Shown here one piece after another: positions 29,401 through 40,805 of a stretch of DNA of 64,000 nucleotides (positions within the stretch are counted from its first letter, which is position 1; the number at the start of each line of letters is the position of its first letter). The notes under the pieces were generated by a model. That model did no database searches. It had not been told where the DNA came from and was given only the letters and a program-made list of their open reading frames with translations. The stretch spans positions 64,366,145-64,430,144 of the forward strand of contig NC_135377.1 of the NCBI RefSeq assembly GCF_049243985.1, written 5' to 3'. The translations under genes were made by a program, and so were the position numbers. This DNA comes from Paroedura picta (lineage: Eukaryota; Chordata; Lepidosauria; Squamata; Gekkonidae).

Positions 29401-30493
29401 ATCTTTCTACATTTTTGGGGTAACTTCACTCCTAGTTTCGCACACAAGTATAAAAAAAGGATTTTTTTAAAAATTGGGGTTTTAATGCCCCCCCAAAGGG
29501 GTTAGCTGAGTTATTGGGTTGCCTAGCAACTCAAGATAATATGTGGATTTTTTGTTGTTGTTTAGAAAGAGAGAACTCAATGCAGGAGGTGGGGATGGAC
29601 CATGTAATGGGAGTGGGAAAAAAAGCTGATAACTGGAAAAGCTGGGGGGGGGGGGATGAGCCAAGGCAGAAAAGAAGGGAGGTAACTGGATGCTGGGATG
29701 CCCCCTCCGCCAAGAGTCAAACACTGTTTTAGAACTATTCTTATTTTATACTCATTTTAAAAAATTACATTTGCTGTGAACATTGTGTTGACACATGTAA
29801 AATGCTTCAGCAACTTTCCCTAAATGTTTCGATTCATTAGCGGGGAGGGAGAACCAATTTTGCGTGCTGCTAATATGCAGAATTCTGGATTTCGAGAGGA
29901 TAAAGGCATCAAGTTTGACTCACTGTAATTAGATCAAAAGCTGCACACCAGAAATTTTATAGCTGCTCTGCTGAGATCTGCCAAGTCTCATGGCATGAGC
30001 CAAATGTTGGAGCAACATTTCAACTTATTTCCACTGCAGCCAGCATGGGAAAATATAGTTTACAGAACTGATGCCCCACACGCTTGTTCTCTCTCTCTCT
30101 CTCTCTTCCAGTGCAACTAAATACATTAACCACTCTCGTTTGGAAGAGGTAACAGTCAATTTGGAAATACTTAGGGCCTCGAAGACCTTTTTGCAGTTTT
30201 GGGATTTGCCCCTTGTTTCTATGGAAACACTGGAACGGAAGAGAAGTCTTGCCAGGAACGGAAAAGTTGGAGCACTTGTAAAATATTTCTCTCTTGAGGG
30301 AGCAGAAATTAGCATTTGCCATTCTCCCTTCCTTTGGGCTGTGAAGCTTGTGGAGGTCATTTGCCATTCATGAAGGCACAGGCAGGGCCAACCAAAACTG
30401 TCACTGGAACTCTGGAAAAGCAATCCATCCACCTCCCTTCTTAGACAAAGAACAAGAAAAGGGAAGAAAAGTTAACGCTTTGGGCCACATGAT
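29401..30493. other. Nothing firmly recognised
   Basis: G-rich run near 29645, CT microsatellite near 30090-30107. Overlapping open frames of 100-135 codons around 30020-30430 on both strands have no known relatives. Confidence 0.4.
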
Positions 30494-30649
30494 ACACTTG
30501 CCAGAATTGAGTGGTGCGGCTTTTCCTGAATAGGCTGCAACAGGAAACAGCATTTAAAAATGCTCCTCCGTGTTTACGTAGAAAGTGAGTACAGCAGGGG
30601 AAAAAACTCATCTAAACCTTTTCCAGCCAGGCTAGCTTTCCCCACCCAC
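30494..30649. repeat. Local duplicate, copy 1
   Basis: ACACTTGCCAGAATTGAGTG through GCTAGCTTTCCCCACCCAC recurs in the same orientation at 31271-31410. This copy has about 17 extra bases after GTGGTG. Confidence 0.85.
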
Positions 30650-30965
30650 TGCCGGAATATTTAGGCAATGTTCCTAATAATTAGCAGAGTGCGCTAATGG
30701 CTCAAAGCAGCAGCAGAAGCCATGTGATCCATGTGCGTGCAAGCAAGAAAACAAACACAAGCAGAGACGTCTTGACCCTTTCAAAGTAATATAAGTAGTT
30801 TGTGGTGGGGCTGTAGAGAGAGGGAGTCCTAATCTAAGCTATCCAGTTAGGATGGAGGGAGATGCAACTTTGCATCTTGCTCCCCAGTTGCCAAGAGCAA
30901 AAGGAGTCAGTTTGTGTCAGAGGGGCAATAAGAGGAGGAAGGAAGTTTGGTCTCGAAGAATGAGC

Positions 30966-31118
30966 TTTCAAGTGCAAGCACTCTTAAGTCAGTCTGACGA
31001 AGGGTCCTTGCACTCGAAAGCTTACGCCTTGAATAAAACTTGGTTGGTCTTAAAGGTGCTACTGGACTCTGATTTTATTGTGCTACTTCAGACCAACACG
31101 GCTGCTCATTTGAATCTG
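30966..31118. mobile_element. Fold-back repeat (family A), end fragment
   Basis: CTTGCACTCGAAAGCTTACG, TTGGTTGGTCTTAAAGGTGC and CTTCAGACCAACACGGCTGC match family A ends. It lies between the two local duplicates. Confidence 0.65.
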
Positions 31119-31270
31119 CTCCAGAAGAGTATCAGTCTACACATCAAAGGGATTGCCATAAAGTAGAGACAGACGCTAGAATACAGGCCTATCTATCTCT
31201 AAAACTCTCTCATAGACCTCCTCTCCTTGAAGTCTGAGGCAAAGAGGCATTGCAGTGTCCTCCACTACAA

Positions 31271-31410
31271 ACACTTGCCAGAATTGAGTGGTGAGGCTGC
31301 AACAGGAAACAGCATTTTAAAATGCCCATGCATGTTTATGTAGAAAATGAGCATGGCAGGGGAAATCCTCATCTAAGCCTTATCCAGCTGTACTAGCTTT
31401 CCCCACCCAC
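31271..31410. repeat. Local duplicate, copy 2
   Basis: Second copy of 30494-30649 (ACACTTGCCAGAATTGAGTG, TAGCTTTCCCCACCCAC), about 780 bases downstream, roughly 85-90% similar by eye. Confidence 0.85.
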
Positions 31411-32009
31411 ACGTGTCCACCAACAAGACAGATGCAGTCCCTCACGGACCCTAAATACAAGTTTCATCACTTGATTCAATTCATAAACTCATCTTTAGCC
31501 TGGATCAGTCATGATTTTTCACCATTATTACTAGATGCGAACTGAGCACTAATATGCAGCTGGGCAGCTAATGTCTTGCTGAAAAAACACAAAACCAAAG
31601 CACTTTTCCTTCAGACATGCAAAACCAAAGGGGCAAACTCCATGATAAACTGGTATGTGCATGTGTACATGGGTGTGCATATGTACCCTGCTTAAAACAG
31701 CCCATGCAATGGCGAACTGGAACTGTCCGTACAGAAGTCGGAGGTCCCTGCTTGGTATCCCTTGCTGTTCCGTTTTCCAGACCAGAGAGAGTCACTACAG
31801 AGGTGCGCATAGACTTTTCATTCATTTTTTAAATTACATGTTGCACGTGTTGAGAAATTTTAAAAATCCTAGACTGTGTTTCCACGAGGTTTGGATTTCC
31901 ATTCTCAGGGATTATATCAATTACCCATTACCCTAACAAAATGTGCCCCAATTTTCAGGCAATTAAAATTGCCACTTGCACAGCAGGCCTAGGCGGGCAT
32001 GATTTCTCA
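31411..32009. other. Nothing recognised
   Basis: A 93-codon frame at 31655 has no known relative. Confidence 0.4.
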
Positions 32010-32285
32010 TGAGGTTATTGTTGTTTTCTGCCATTCAGTGGTGTCCAACTCTTGGTGATCCCATGGCACAGCTGCTGCCACGATCCTCTATCTCGCACCA
32101 CCTCCCTTAGCCACGCAGTGTTCTCTCTGGTGTCCATTTTGATTGTGACTAACCACCACGTTCCTTGTCGGCCTGGTTTCCTCTTACCACTGACCATTCC
32201 TAGCATAATGGCTTTCTCCACTGAGTTGGATCGCATGATATGGCCAAAGTAAGTGAGCTGGAGTTTTCGTGATTATGCCTACCAG
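32010..32285 (-). mobile_element. Bov-B LINE fragment, end of ORF
   Basis: The reverse frame 32015-32236 reads VSGKRKPGRQGTWWL, then TRENTAWLREVVRDRGSW and CHGITKSWTPLN, the C-terminal end of the Bov-B (RTE) polyprotein. The 3' UTR is nearly absent, and the TTGTTGTTTTCTGCCATTCA sequence at the left is close to the terminus. Confidence 0.85.
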
Positions 32286-33896
32286 TGATAGATCAAACTT
32301 CACGTCTCATGAGGACATTTCTGTAATTCTTTGAAGGAGGGAAGGGTGTAGTCTATTTTTTAGCAAAACTGGAATGGAGAGACATGGGAACCTAGACCCC
32401 GCCCCTCCACCTTATCTTGTCACACTTGATTATTTCATTTCACCTCCCCCCAACTTCTGGTAGCAGCAGGTCCAATTTAAGGATCTGCAGGGTCTTGTAG
32501 CGCAACTAGTGCTGTTCCTTGTCCTGCACAAATAACTGTGGGTCCCCCCCTCCCAAGGTGATTGGAACTTTGGAAGCAACTGAAAGCTACACTTTGCTGA
32601 AAACATTTCTCAAACCTTGGTGAGATGCACAAACACAATGCTCCAATATCTAAGGGGACCTTCTCACATACATGGTTTACGCTATGCACATGCTCAGTTA
32701 CTAACAGAGCATGCATATTGCCTTTTTTCATTCTTGCAGTCCACAAGCCGCACAAGTATGAAGGCCCCCTGACAATGACAGTGTGAAGGCCCCCTAACCA
32801 TTCATCACTGCAGGGTACCTGGAATGCCAGGGCCTGTAGCACATGCTACATAGACAAACTGCTGCTGGGTATCAGAGATGATCAGAGAAAAGAGGTTCAA
32901 GCACCAGAGAAAAGTGTGTCAGGGCACAAGGTTTAACCCCCTGCTCCGCCTTCTCACACACTTGAGATTTAAGAATAGACCTTCAACTCCTGCTTTCTTT
33001 ATGTGAGCATAGGAGGCTGTGTGTCTTTATCCCCGACAGATACTAATAACTGCTGGGCAAAAGGTAATTAGTGCTGTGGTTAGAATAAAACATCTACTGC
33101 TCCAATAACAAAAGCTTAGCTGAAATTCTGCAAAGAGAAGGGTGTGTGTGTGTGTGGTTTTAAACAATTCTCCATTCTTGTTGTAGGCCTGTGATTCATT
33201 CTGTCCCAGAAGTTCCCCTGCCCCCCTCAGAAGCAGTAATTGATGTCCATGCATTTGAGAGCCAGCTTTCATTTTCTTCCAGATGTGCCCCTCTCTCCTG
33301 CCGTCTGTCACCTCTCCTAAATTACACTCAACAGAAATCCACAGCTCTGTTGCACATGCCGCCCTTGCGAGCTTGGCTGAAACAGCATTCAGAACCCATC
33401 TGGATTCTTCTACTTAAAATTCAGATATTAAACAACCACTACCTTGCAGGTCTTTTTACCGCACAACTTCTTAATAATTTGCCTGTCACTTACAGACTAT
33501 GTGAAAGCAATTGTGACTTGGCAAGTTGGAAGCGGCCTTGGTTTACGTTATGAGTGAAATTCACATCTGTGGAGGGTCCTGCTGTATGGCAAGATAAAGA
33601 GAGGTTAGCAAACCTTGCAAGGCATAAAAGATGAGGCAATTGGCAGGAACTGTGGAAATGATGTGGTCATTGACAGGAACGGACCAAGTTTGCTCTTAGT
33701 TGCTCTGCTGTGGTAACTATAAATGTGCTTTAATTCCTGGCACCCCGTAAGTTCTTCTTCCTTCTTTCTCTATTGTCTCAATCTAGACTGCAAGGTCCTT
33801 TCTGGCAGGAACTTGCTTTAAAACTGTGCCTTCCCTCCTATACCTATCCGCTGACTTCCCAAAGCCAGTTTAGGGCATTCATTTTGGCCAGACTAA
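32286..33896. other. Nothing firmly recognised
   Basis: (TG)n near 33144-33155. Reverse frame 32477-32842 and forward frame 33191-33553 have no known relatives. AAGGCCCCCTGACAATGA/AAGGCCCCCTAACCATTC near 32760-32805 is a small local repeat. Confidence 0.4.
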
Positions 33897-34025
33897 ATCA
33901 CAGAATCATAGAGTTGGAAGGGATCTCCAAGGTCATCTAGTCCAACCCCTTGTACAATGCAGGAACTCACAACTACCTGCCCACCCACAATGACCCCAAT
34001 TTCATGCCCCAGTGAATCCCCCCAC
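33897..34025 (-). mobile_element. CR1 LINE 3' end
   Basis: AATCATAGAGTTGGAAGGGA, GGTCATCTAGTCCAACCCC and CAATGCAGGAACTCACAACT are the classic reversed CR1 3' terminus. Confidence 0.92.
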
Positions 34026-36019
34026 CAAAAATCTCCAAATGCTCATTCCTTGGAAGTTTTGAGGACCCAGCTGATGTGTTTGCCATATTCAGAATGAATC
34101 TGCCCCTGCACCTTAGATAAGACTGATAAGATAGCACATGTCCTTCTGGATATTTTACCATGTGTGCAAGTTCATTTGGATGGGTTGGTTATTTTTCTAC
34201 TTTCTGACGTGGATCCAAAAAGCATTCTAGCAGTTGCAATTTATTTTTTACTCCTCTTGTCTATTGGTTGATAAGTGATTAACAATAAAATAGCCAGCAA
34301 CCAGCAGCATGGTGAACGGGGCTCAGCTCTGAGCCTTGCCAGCTGCCACTTGTTCGCTCAGGCTGCCCGTGCTCTCCTGAGGGTGAGGGTGGCCATGGAA
34401 GCCATGGCGGCAGCGCTTTGCCAGCCGTTGCCACCGCTTCAAGGCTGCCCATGCTTTCCATCTACTGGCACGGTCCCTTGGGCAGGACTACGGCTGTCAT
34501 GTCCGTAGTTACATCCGTTTGAGGGGCTGCGCCAGTAGATGTTTCCACATCAACAACTATCCACGGCTCTAGACTGATGTATCAGAGAGCTTTTTAATTG
34601 GATAAAAGGAAAGGAAAATTCTGCATTTGTACAACACAAGTCCTACTGGGAAACATATAAAGATCTTAACATGATATATAATTTCCTTAAAGGGAATGAG
34701 CACCCAGTTAGGGCCAGCATACACACTATGTAGGATATGTGTTGGGGCACAGGGGCCCAGACTTACTCACACAGGATTGGTGTAACTTATGTTGAAAGTG
34801 CCGTGTTGCTCTCATAGTCCCCCAAAGCTGCATGGGGGGGGGGGACTTTAGGCTTTTCGCTGGTGAAAACAGCATGGGAAGAAAACCTGAACGCCTCCAG
34901 TTTGTAGCCCAGCAGAACAACCCGATGCTTTCAAGGTACATTACAAAGCAGCTGCTTCCCATGCAGCGCTAGCATGCATTCAATATATTCTGTCGGCAGC
35001 ATGGTCAAAAGAAAATAAGTCACAGATGCAACAATGGAATTAAAGCAAAAAGAGCAACATATTGGCAGGAGAACGAGCACTTCATGAGGGATTATTTAGT
35101 TCAAAAGAAGCTTTCTTTTCAAAAACCACATCTCCTGATAAAAAAGTACTGTTGTTCACACTTGTGCTGCATTTCCTGCTTAGTAAATTTCACAGTTTTG
35201 GTGGTGGTGAATCTCTGATTGATCGAGTAGTACCCCTCTTGCTCCAATTACAATAGGAAAAGGCCCAAAACATATTTGGGGCATGGCTGCCATGAGAGTA
35301 AAACAAACAAACATGGAAATTAACTACACTGATCACACACACGACTCTGAAATTGAAGTCTCAGGTGTCAATAAAAGAGTGGCAGGTACACATGTACACA
35401 CACATGCTCACAGACCTCACTGGCCCCTCTGCATGCAAACTGTTGGCCTTGCTAGATTAGCTACCAGTTTTTTTAATCACTGCATGGGAGAAAAGAAGGG
35501 TGATGTTGCTCTCAGAGTCTGTTTGCTCAGGACTGCTGCTGATGGGCAGGCAAAGGGCTGAGGGGCACTGACCTAGAGAATCCGTGAACATCAGGTTCTT
35601 TTGGGCCTATTCAGTCTTTGGCCTCCTCTGCAGCTGCCAATCGCAGAGTTGGCTATGGTGGGCTTTTAGTGGGCTGGCCTCTTGGCCTTGCAACTCCAGT
35701 GACCCTAGCAAACAGATTCTGCAATGCAGTCACCTTAGGATGAAACCTCCTGCTAACCCAGCTAGATCTATATGCTTGCTACGGGTGAAAGGCAGTGTCT
35801 CCTGTTCCCTCAGGTTACACATTTAATGGCCCTGGGCCACGCCATTAAGACGCAAGCCATGCACAAAGGAGATCCATCCCAGCTTCTTTGGCCTTGTAGA
35901 AGAGCAAATCCAAAAGCAACCCAACCACAAGAGCTGTGCTAAAGCCTCACAAAGCAGATAGCAAAAGGGAGGACCCTCATAAACAGTTTCTCAAATCTCT
36001 GAGATTGCTGATGACATTT
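34026..36019. other. Mostly unrecognised, with a GC-rich island at 34300-34545
   Basis: 34300-34545 is GC-rich within AT-rich DNA and contains an inverted repeat CATCTACTGGC (34458-34468) and GCCAGTAGATG (34531-34541). It may be a worn transposon or pseudogene; no protein similarity was found. The rest shows no repeat I can name. Confidence 0.4.
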
Positions 36020-36165
36020 CATAACTGGTTGTTGAGGGTTTTCTGGGCTGTGTAGCCATGATCTGGTAATTTTAATAACTGTGACTGGCATATTCAGAGG
36101 TTGAACATAGCAAGATGGGAATCTCTCCATGCCAAAGTGTCCATGAAGGCCTTTGACAATACATT
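36020..36165 (-). mobile_element. Penelope-like terminal repeat, single copy
   Basis: GTTGTTGAGGGTTTTCTGGG, CATGATCTGGTA, CTGGCATATTCAGAGG and CATGAAGGCCTTTGACAATA match the repeat at 3680-3955. The hammerhead region is too worn to judge here. Confidence 0.5.
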
Positions 36166-36837
36166 TCATAACTCATGCAAAGCGCATTTCTGGCCTTTTG
36201 GCCCATGGAGGCAGCAATTTGAGAACAATTCAAGGAACAAACACAATACAATTCCAATGTTGGGGAAAATGATGTCAATCTATTCTCTCTCTCTCCCTCT
36301 CCCTCTCTCTGAAACAAAGAAATAGTATTAAGGATATACAGAAGGGAAAAAAGATTACCTAACATAATTATATATAGCAACAATGATTATACACAATGTC
36401 TACAAGACAGAAAATATTTCTCCCCACTGCCCCCTTTGTTTTGGGACTTTATAACGTACAGTCATGTTCACTTCTGATGCCAATTTATGACATTTGTGTC
36501 CTGCCCTTCTTTCCACAAGCTCTGTTCGCTGTGGTTGATCCTAATTATGTGTTCTTAATGCCTCCTGTTAATCATTGGCACCCGCAATGAGCATAAGGGC
36601 CAGAGCACATTGTGGTCCAAAGTTCTGTCCCAAGGTACACGGGCTACTTTGTACAATACATTTCATTCAAACACATGCTAAATAAACATGGATGCGACAA
36701 CCTGCAAAAGGTCATGTAAAGGGAGCCAATAAACTATTTCAGTTTGGTACCGTTTGTTCCATAGGTTTCCCATTCAGGATAATTCATCCACTTCTTCCCA
36801 TCATTTATGTAATTATTTATTGCATGGCACATGTAGT
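36166..36837. other. Nothing recognised
   Basis: CT microsatellite at about 36281-36313. Otherwise AT-rich and unassigned. Confidence 0.4.
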
Positions 36838-37058
36838 GTAGCCAGGAGATTCGAGGATTGTCTGGCAGCCAGGCAAGGGAGGTTCAGAGATGGTTTTGCC
36901 ATGGCCTGCCTCTGAGTCATGACTCTTGGTATTCCTTGGAGGAACTCCAGCCAAATCCGTGGTGGTCCCCCATCCAAATACTAGCCACGGTTGGCCCTGC
37001 ATCGGTTCCGAGATCTGATGGGCTTTACTGGGCTATCCAGTTCAGGGCTCTTCTCATA
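36838..37058 (-). mobile_element. 5S rRNA-derived SINE (SINE3 type)
   Basis: Reversed copy of the composite at 23546: GGATTGTCTGGCAGCCAGGC body at the left, then 5S-like CCCCCATCCAAATACTAGCC and GGTTCCGAGATCTGATGGGC at the right. Confidence 0.88.
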
Positions 37059-37138
37059 ATTGCGAAATCAAAGGATGCTCCTGACTTATATAAATCACTT
37101 TTTCTGCCACCCCTTTCTCATTTGAAATATCACAAGGC

Positions 37139-37509
37139 CAGTCTTTTTCAACCTTTTGACTGTGGAGTAGCCATTGAAATAAATGTTCAGGCTTCAAGGA
37201 CCACCCCCCACCCCGGAAGTGATGGCATCTGGCCATACCTCCTTGCCACGCCCCCCAGAAGTGGTATAACCAGCAGGAAAGAAAGGCAAGAGCTGAGAAG
37301 ACAGCCCAGATCCTTCCATACCACACTACAACCAACTCCCCCATTTGATTTTTACACCAAAGGCCTACCCACTGAGCCTTCTGCATGGAGGTGGCCAGTT
37401 CCCTAGCTTGTAGCTAAGTCCATTTAGGCAAGAGGGGAAAGGTTGCGGGCCCCCTCTGGAACTCCCGAAGACCCCCAGAGGTCCATAGACCTCTGGTTGG
37501 GAATCCCTG
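37139..37509 (+). mobile_element. hAT-type element, family C
   Basis: Starts CAGTCTTTTTCAACCTTTTG and ends CTGGTTGGGAATCCCTG. Body CACCCCGGAAGTGATGGCAT and TTGATTTTTACACCAAAGGC pairs with the reverse copy at 44419-44821. Confidence 0.75.
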
Positions 37510-38639
37510 CACTGAACATCTGTATGGCAGGGCTCAAATGACAATTAAGAAGAAGGGGCATGCCCCCTTTTTCTGATGACCCCCTTTGCTATAGTTTTTA
37601 TAAAGCTATCAGGAAAGGGCAAACTGGACATGCTTGTGAGAATATGTGCTGTTTATTATAAAGGAAACTATCATGATATTAAAAACCTTTACAATATGCA
37701 CACACACACTGCACCAATGTTCCCTCCGCAGTGTAAGCAAACAGCATTCAGCCCATCAGTGCAATGTTAAGATGTACAGCATCCAATTTAAAACTGCCTG
37801 GAACTGAGGCACCCTTATTTAGGACCAAGCTGAAACGTCATTCCCCAGTGAGCAGCCTTCTGTGTAACTCCAGACCATTTCATCAGGCTCCCACCCAAGA
37901 AATTGTCCTGCGGCATGAATTAAGGTCAGCCAATCCAGTGCAAAAGAGATCTCTGATAGCTCTGAAGGCTGCCTAAAGGATGGGAAAGAGCTACGGCTGT
38001 TTACCCCTTTGCAAGCATAAAACGCCCAGCACCGCTTGGGTCCCACTTGAGAGAGAGATGAATTACGCTTGTCTTTTAGGCTTTCCATGTGGGTGTCACT
38101 ATTGCTTAGCCATCCCAGCAGACTTTATTGCTACCAGAGATATTTTTAATGCCTTCAATGGTCTTGCTTAATTAAGTTTCCCAACTGAGAGGATTTCCCA
38201 GCATAATCCAGCATCGTCTTTTCCCCCTCCCCTCCCCTCTCTCTTTTTCACTCTAACATCCAGCCTGTTGAAGAGTTCTGAAGAGCTCAAAAGCCAGCTC
38301 AGCAATTGGGGATGGTTGAATAAAAAGTATTTCACTGCAGGCATTTTTTTTGTCATCTTTTTCTAATGGACCGACTTGGTTGCCTACAATGCCTGTCTAC
38401 TCAGGGAAGAAAAAGAAACATCAAAATGAACTGTCAAGGCAAGGATCCCTTCAGCCCCCAGTGTACGATTTCATTTCAAGTTTCCAGCAAACCCAACTTC
38501 CCTTTTCTTTGCATCCTTAGGCCAAGCAAGGACAGGCTGTTTCAAAAAGAGCAGAAGGTCCAGAAAAGTAGGCATCAGTTCCTTTCCAAAAGTCAGGCTT
38601 GTCAGGGTCACCGTTCCGGGAGGGGCTGTCACCCAGAAT
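37510..38639. other. Nothing recognised
   Basis: No named repeat. Frames at 37764-37976 and 37819-38088 have no known relatives. AT- and pyrimidine-rich runs occur near 38220-38250. Confidence 0.4.
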
Positions 38640-38958
38640 CCAAATCACACAGAGCTGGAAGACTCCACAAAGAGTCATCCAATCCAGCCCCCACCCCCTT
38701 CTCAGGGACTTAAAAATCACATACTCCTGACAGGTGCTCATCCAATCTCCTCCTAAAATTTTCCAATGCAGGAGACTCCACCACCCTCTGAACAGCCCTC
38801 CTGGTCAGAAAATGCTTTCTAGAATTTAAGTGGAACCTCCTTTCCCATATTTTGAACCCACTGCTCCTATACCTTGTCCCTACAGCTGCAGTAAACAGGT
38901 TGGTCCCCTCTTCAACATGTTTACCTTTTACATAATTAAATAAAGCTATCACATCACC

Positions 38959-39080
38959 CCCCAAAATGGTGCAAACTTAAATGGACTTCGAGAAATGGTA
39001 GAGGACAGTAAGGCCTGGAGGATCATTGTCCATGGGGTCACAATGGGTCGGACACGACTTGGCACCTAACAACAACAACA
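38959..39080 (+). mobile_element. Bov-B LINE 3' end, nested in CR1
   Basis: AATGGTAGAGGACAGTAAGG, CACAATGGGTCGGACACGAC and CACCTAACAACAACAACA. Duplicated CR1 target ATCACATCACC (38948-38958) and ATCATATCACC (39081-39091). Confidence 0.88.
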
Positions 39081-39310
39081 ATCATATCACCACCTTGCCC
39101 TCCTCCAAGCTACCCATAACCAACTCTCTTAACCTCTCCTCGTAAGGCATGGATTCTAAGTCCTCAACCATCCTAGTCGCCCTTCTCTGAATATGTTCCA
39201 ACTTGCCAATATCCTTCTTGACCTGCGGTGCCCAGAACTGGACACAGTATTCCAAATGAGGTCTCACCAATGCGGAATAGAGCGACATTATGACTTCCCT
39301 TGCTCTAGAG

Positions 39311-39446
39311 CAGGGGTAGTCAAACTGCAGCCCTGCAGATGTCCATGGACTACAATTCCCACAAGCCCCTGCCAGCGAATGCTGGCAGGGGCTCATGGGA
39401 ATTGTAGTCCATGGACATCTGGAGGGCCGCAGTTTGACTACCCCTG
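39311..39446. mobile_element. Palindromic hAT MITE (family M), copy 5, nested in CR1
   Basis: CAGGGGTAGTCAAACTGCAG at the left, CGCAGTTTGACTACCCCTG at the right. TSD CTCTAGAG (39303-39310) and CTCTAGAT (39447-39454). Confidence 0.95.
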
Positions 39447-39724
39447 CTCTAGATTCTGTGCTCCTAGCAATGCAAACTAATATCGCATTAGCATTCCTAG
39501 CTGTCATGTTGCACTGCTGGCTCATCTTCAACTTACTGTCCACCAGAATTCCCAAGTCCCCTTTCACATGTGCGACTCTCAAGTCAGGTATCTCCCATCT
39601 TATATTTATGCATCACATTTTTATTACCCCATTTTTATTACCTTTAACCGTTTCTGGAATGTAAGATTACTGCAGGGAGATTTCAGTGTTTGGATTCCTC
39701 AAAGGAATCCCCCAAAATGGAAGC

Positions 39725-39800
39725 AAACATTTTACTTGTTTGATTTATATACTGTCCTTCTAGCAAGTCGGCTCCACAGTGTATAATAAAGTTAAAACAA
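39725..39800 (-). mobile_element. LINE 3' tail, worn
   Basis: TTTGATTTATATACTGTCCT and CTCCACAGTGTATAATAAAG follow the pattern of the reversed L2-like tail. Confidence 0.4.
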
Positions 39801-40504
39801 TTAATTTAAATTTAAATCTAAAATTCAATTTTAAAAATTCAGTTTAAAAAATTCCTGATAGCTCTCCTCTGAGTGCTGCTGCCAATATCTGTCTGTCTGT
39901 CTGTCCATCTGTCCATTCACACAAATATAAAAACAGCAGTGTACAGTTCCTAAGTATTGGAAAATGTGTTGGAAAGCACTATTTCAGTGTCCACATTTGT
40001 TTGCTTGACTGACATCCTTGTCCAATCCATATTTATTTGGATGTTCCACTGAGTTCAATGTGACTTGGATTCCAATGCTTACTTGGAGATAAATTCCATT
40101 GGGTTGGAACCAATCTTTCTGTTGTTCTCATGTGCTTCTCTTGTGACATCAATAGCTTTCCACCTGCACAAAAGAGCCTTCTGTTGATGGAGAAGAATGC
40201 TATGCTGGTGGAAGTTCCCTTAAACCGGAGGGACATGCTGCTATGACAGACTGACAGGATCCCACCGGTTGTATCAGTGGAATCTAAATGGCATCCATAG
40301 GAGTGAGCTATAAGGCTGAAAGTTTAATCAAATATATTTGGATCTCTGGTTGCCAACTTTTTCTTTTTTTTGCCCGCCACTGCTTCTTTGTCATTAGCTT
40401 TAGCTTGATCTTGCAGCCATCACAGGGGATAAAGCTTGACTCCTTGGTGCGAAAGTTTACCTTGCTGAACTTTGCCGATCAAATCAAAGTTAAAGGCAAG
40501 AAGA
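39801..40504. other. Nothing firmly recognised
   Basis: TGTC microsatellite near 39890-39910. About 40045-40115 (CCACTGAGTTCAATGTGACT) may be a relic of the palindromic MITE seen at 11573. No gene. Confidence 0.35.
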
Positions 40505-40805
40505 GAAGAGCTGTTTTTTTTATACCTCGCTTTTCACAACTTGGGAGAAGTCCCAATGCTTTTTGCTGGTCATTAACTGTATTAATAAACTGAAACTGAA
40601 TTACCAAAGTGGTTTACAAACACCTTTCCCTTCCTCTCTCCATAACAGATACCCTGTGAGGTAGGTGGGGGTGAGAGAGCTCTGAGAGAACTGTGCCTGG
40701 ACCAAGGTCACCCAGCTGGTTGCATGTGGAGGAGGAGTGGGGAATCAAATCCGGTTCTCCAGATTAGAAGCCACTGCTCTTAATCACTACACCACCCTGG
40801 CTCTC
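40505..40805 (-). mobile_element. tRNA-derived squamate SINE (Squam1-like) with a ~48 bp insertion
   Basis: TTTTTATACCTCGCTTTTCA at the left, CCCTGTGAGGTAGGTGGGGG, and CTTAATCACTACACCACCCT head at the right. Between TCCCAA and AGTGG lie about 48 extra bases (about 40557-40606) ending in a second CCAA. Confidence 0.85.

Larger units (their letters stand above)
38640..39665 (-). mobile_element. CR1 LINE, 3' part, interrupted twice
   Basis: The reverse strand gives [55 protein letters not shown] and YEERLREL, the C-terminal end of CR1 ORF2, followed by the CR1 3' UTR down to 38640. A Bov-B end (38959-39080) and a family M MITE (39311-39446) split it. Removing both restores the CR1 order. Confidence 0.9.

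Noticed and set aside
39082-39582. 166-codon frame that looked like a fused protein
   Set aside because: It is CR1 ORF2 sequence with a palindromic MITE in the middle that happens to keep the frame open.
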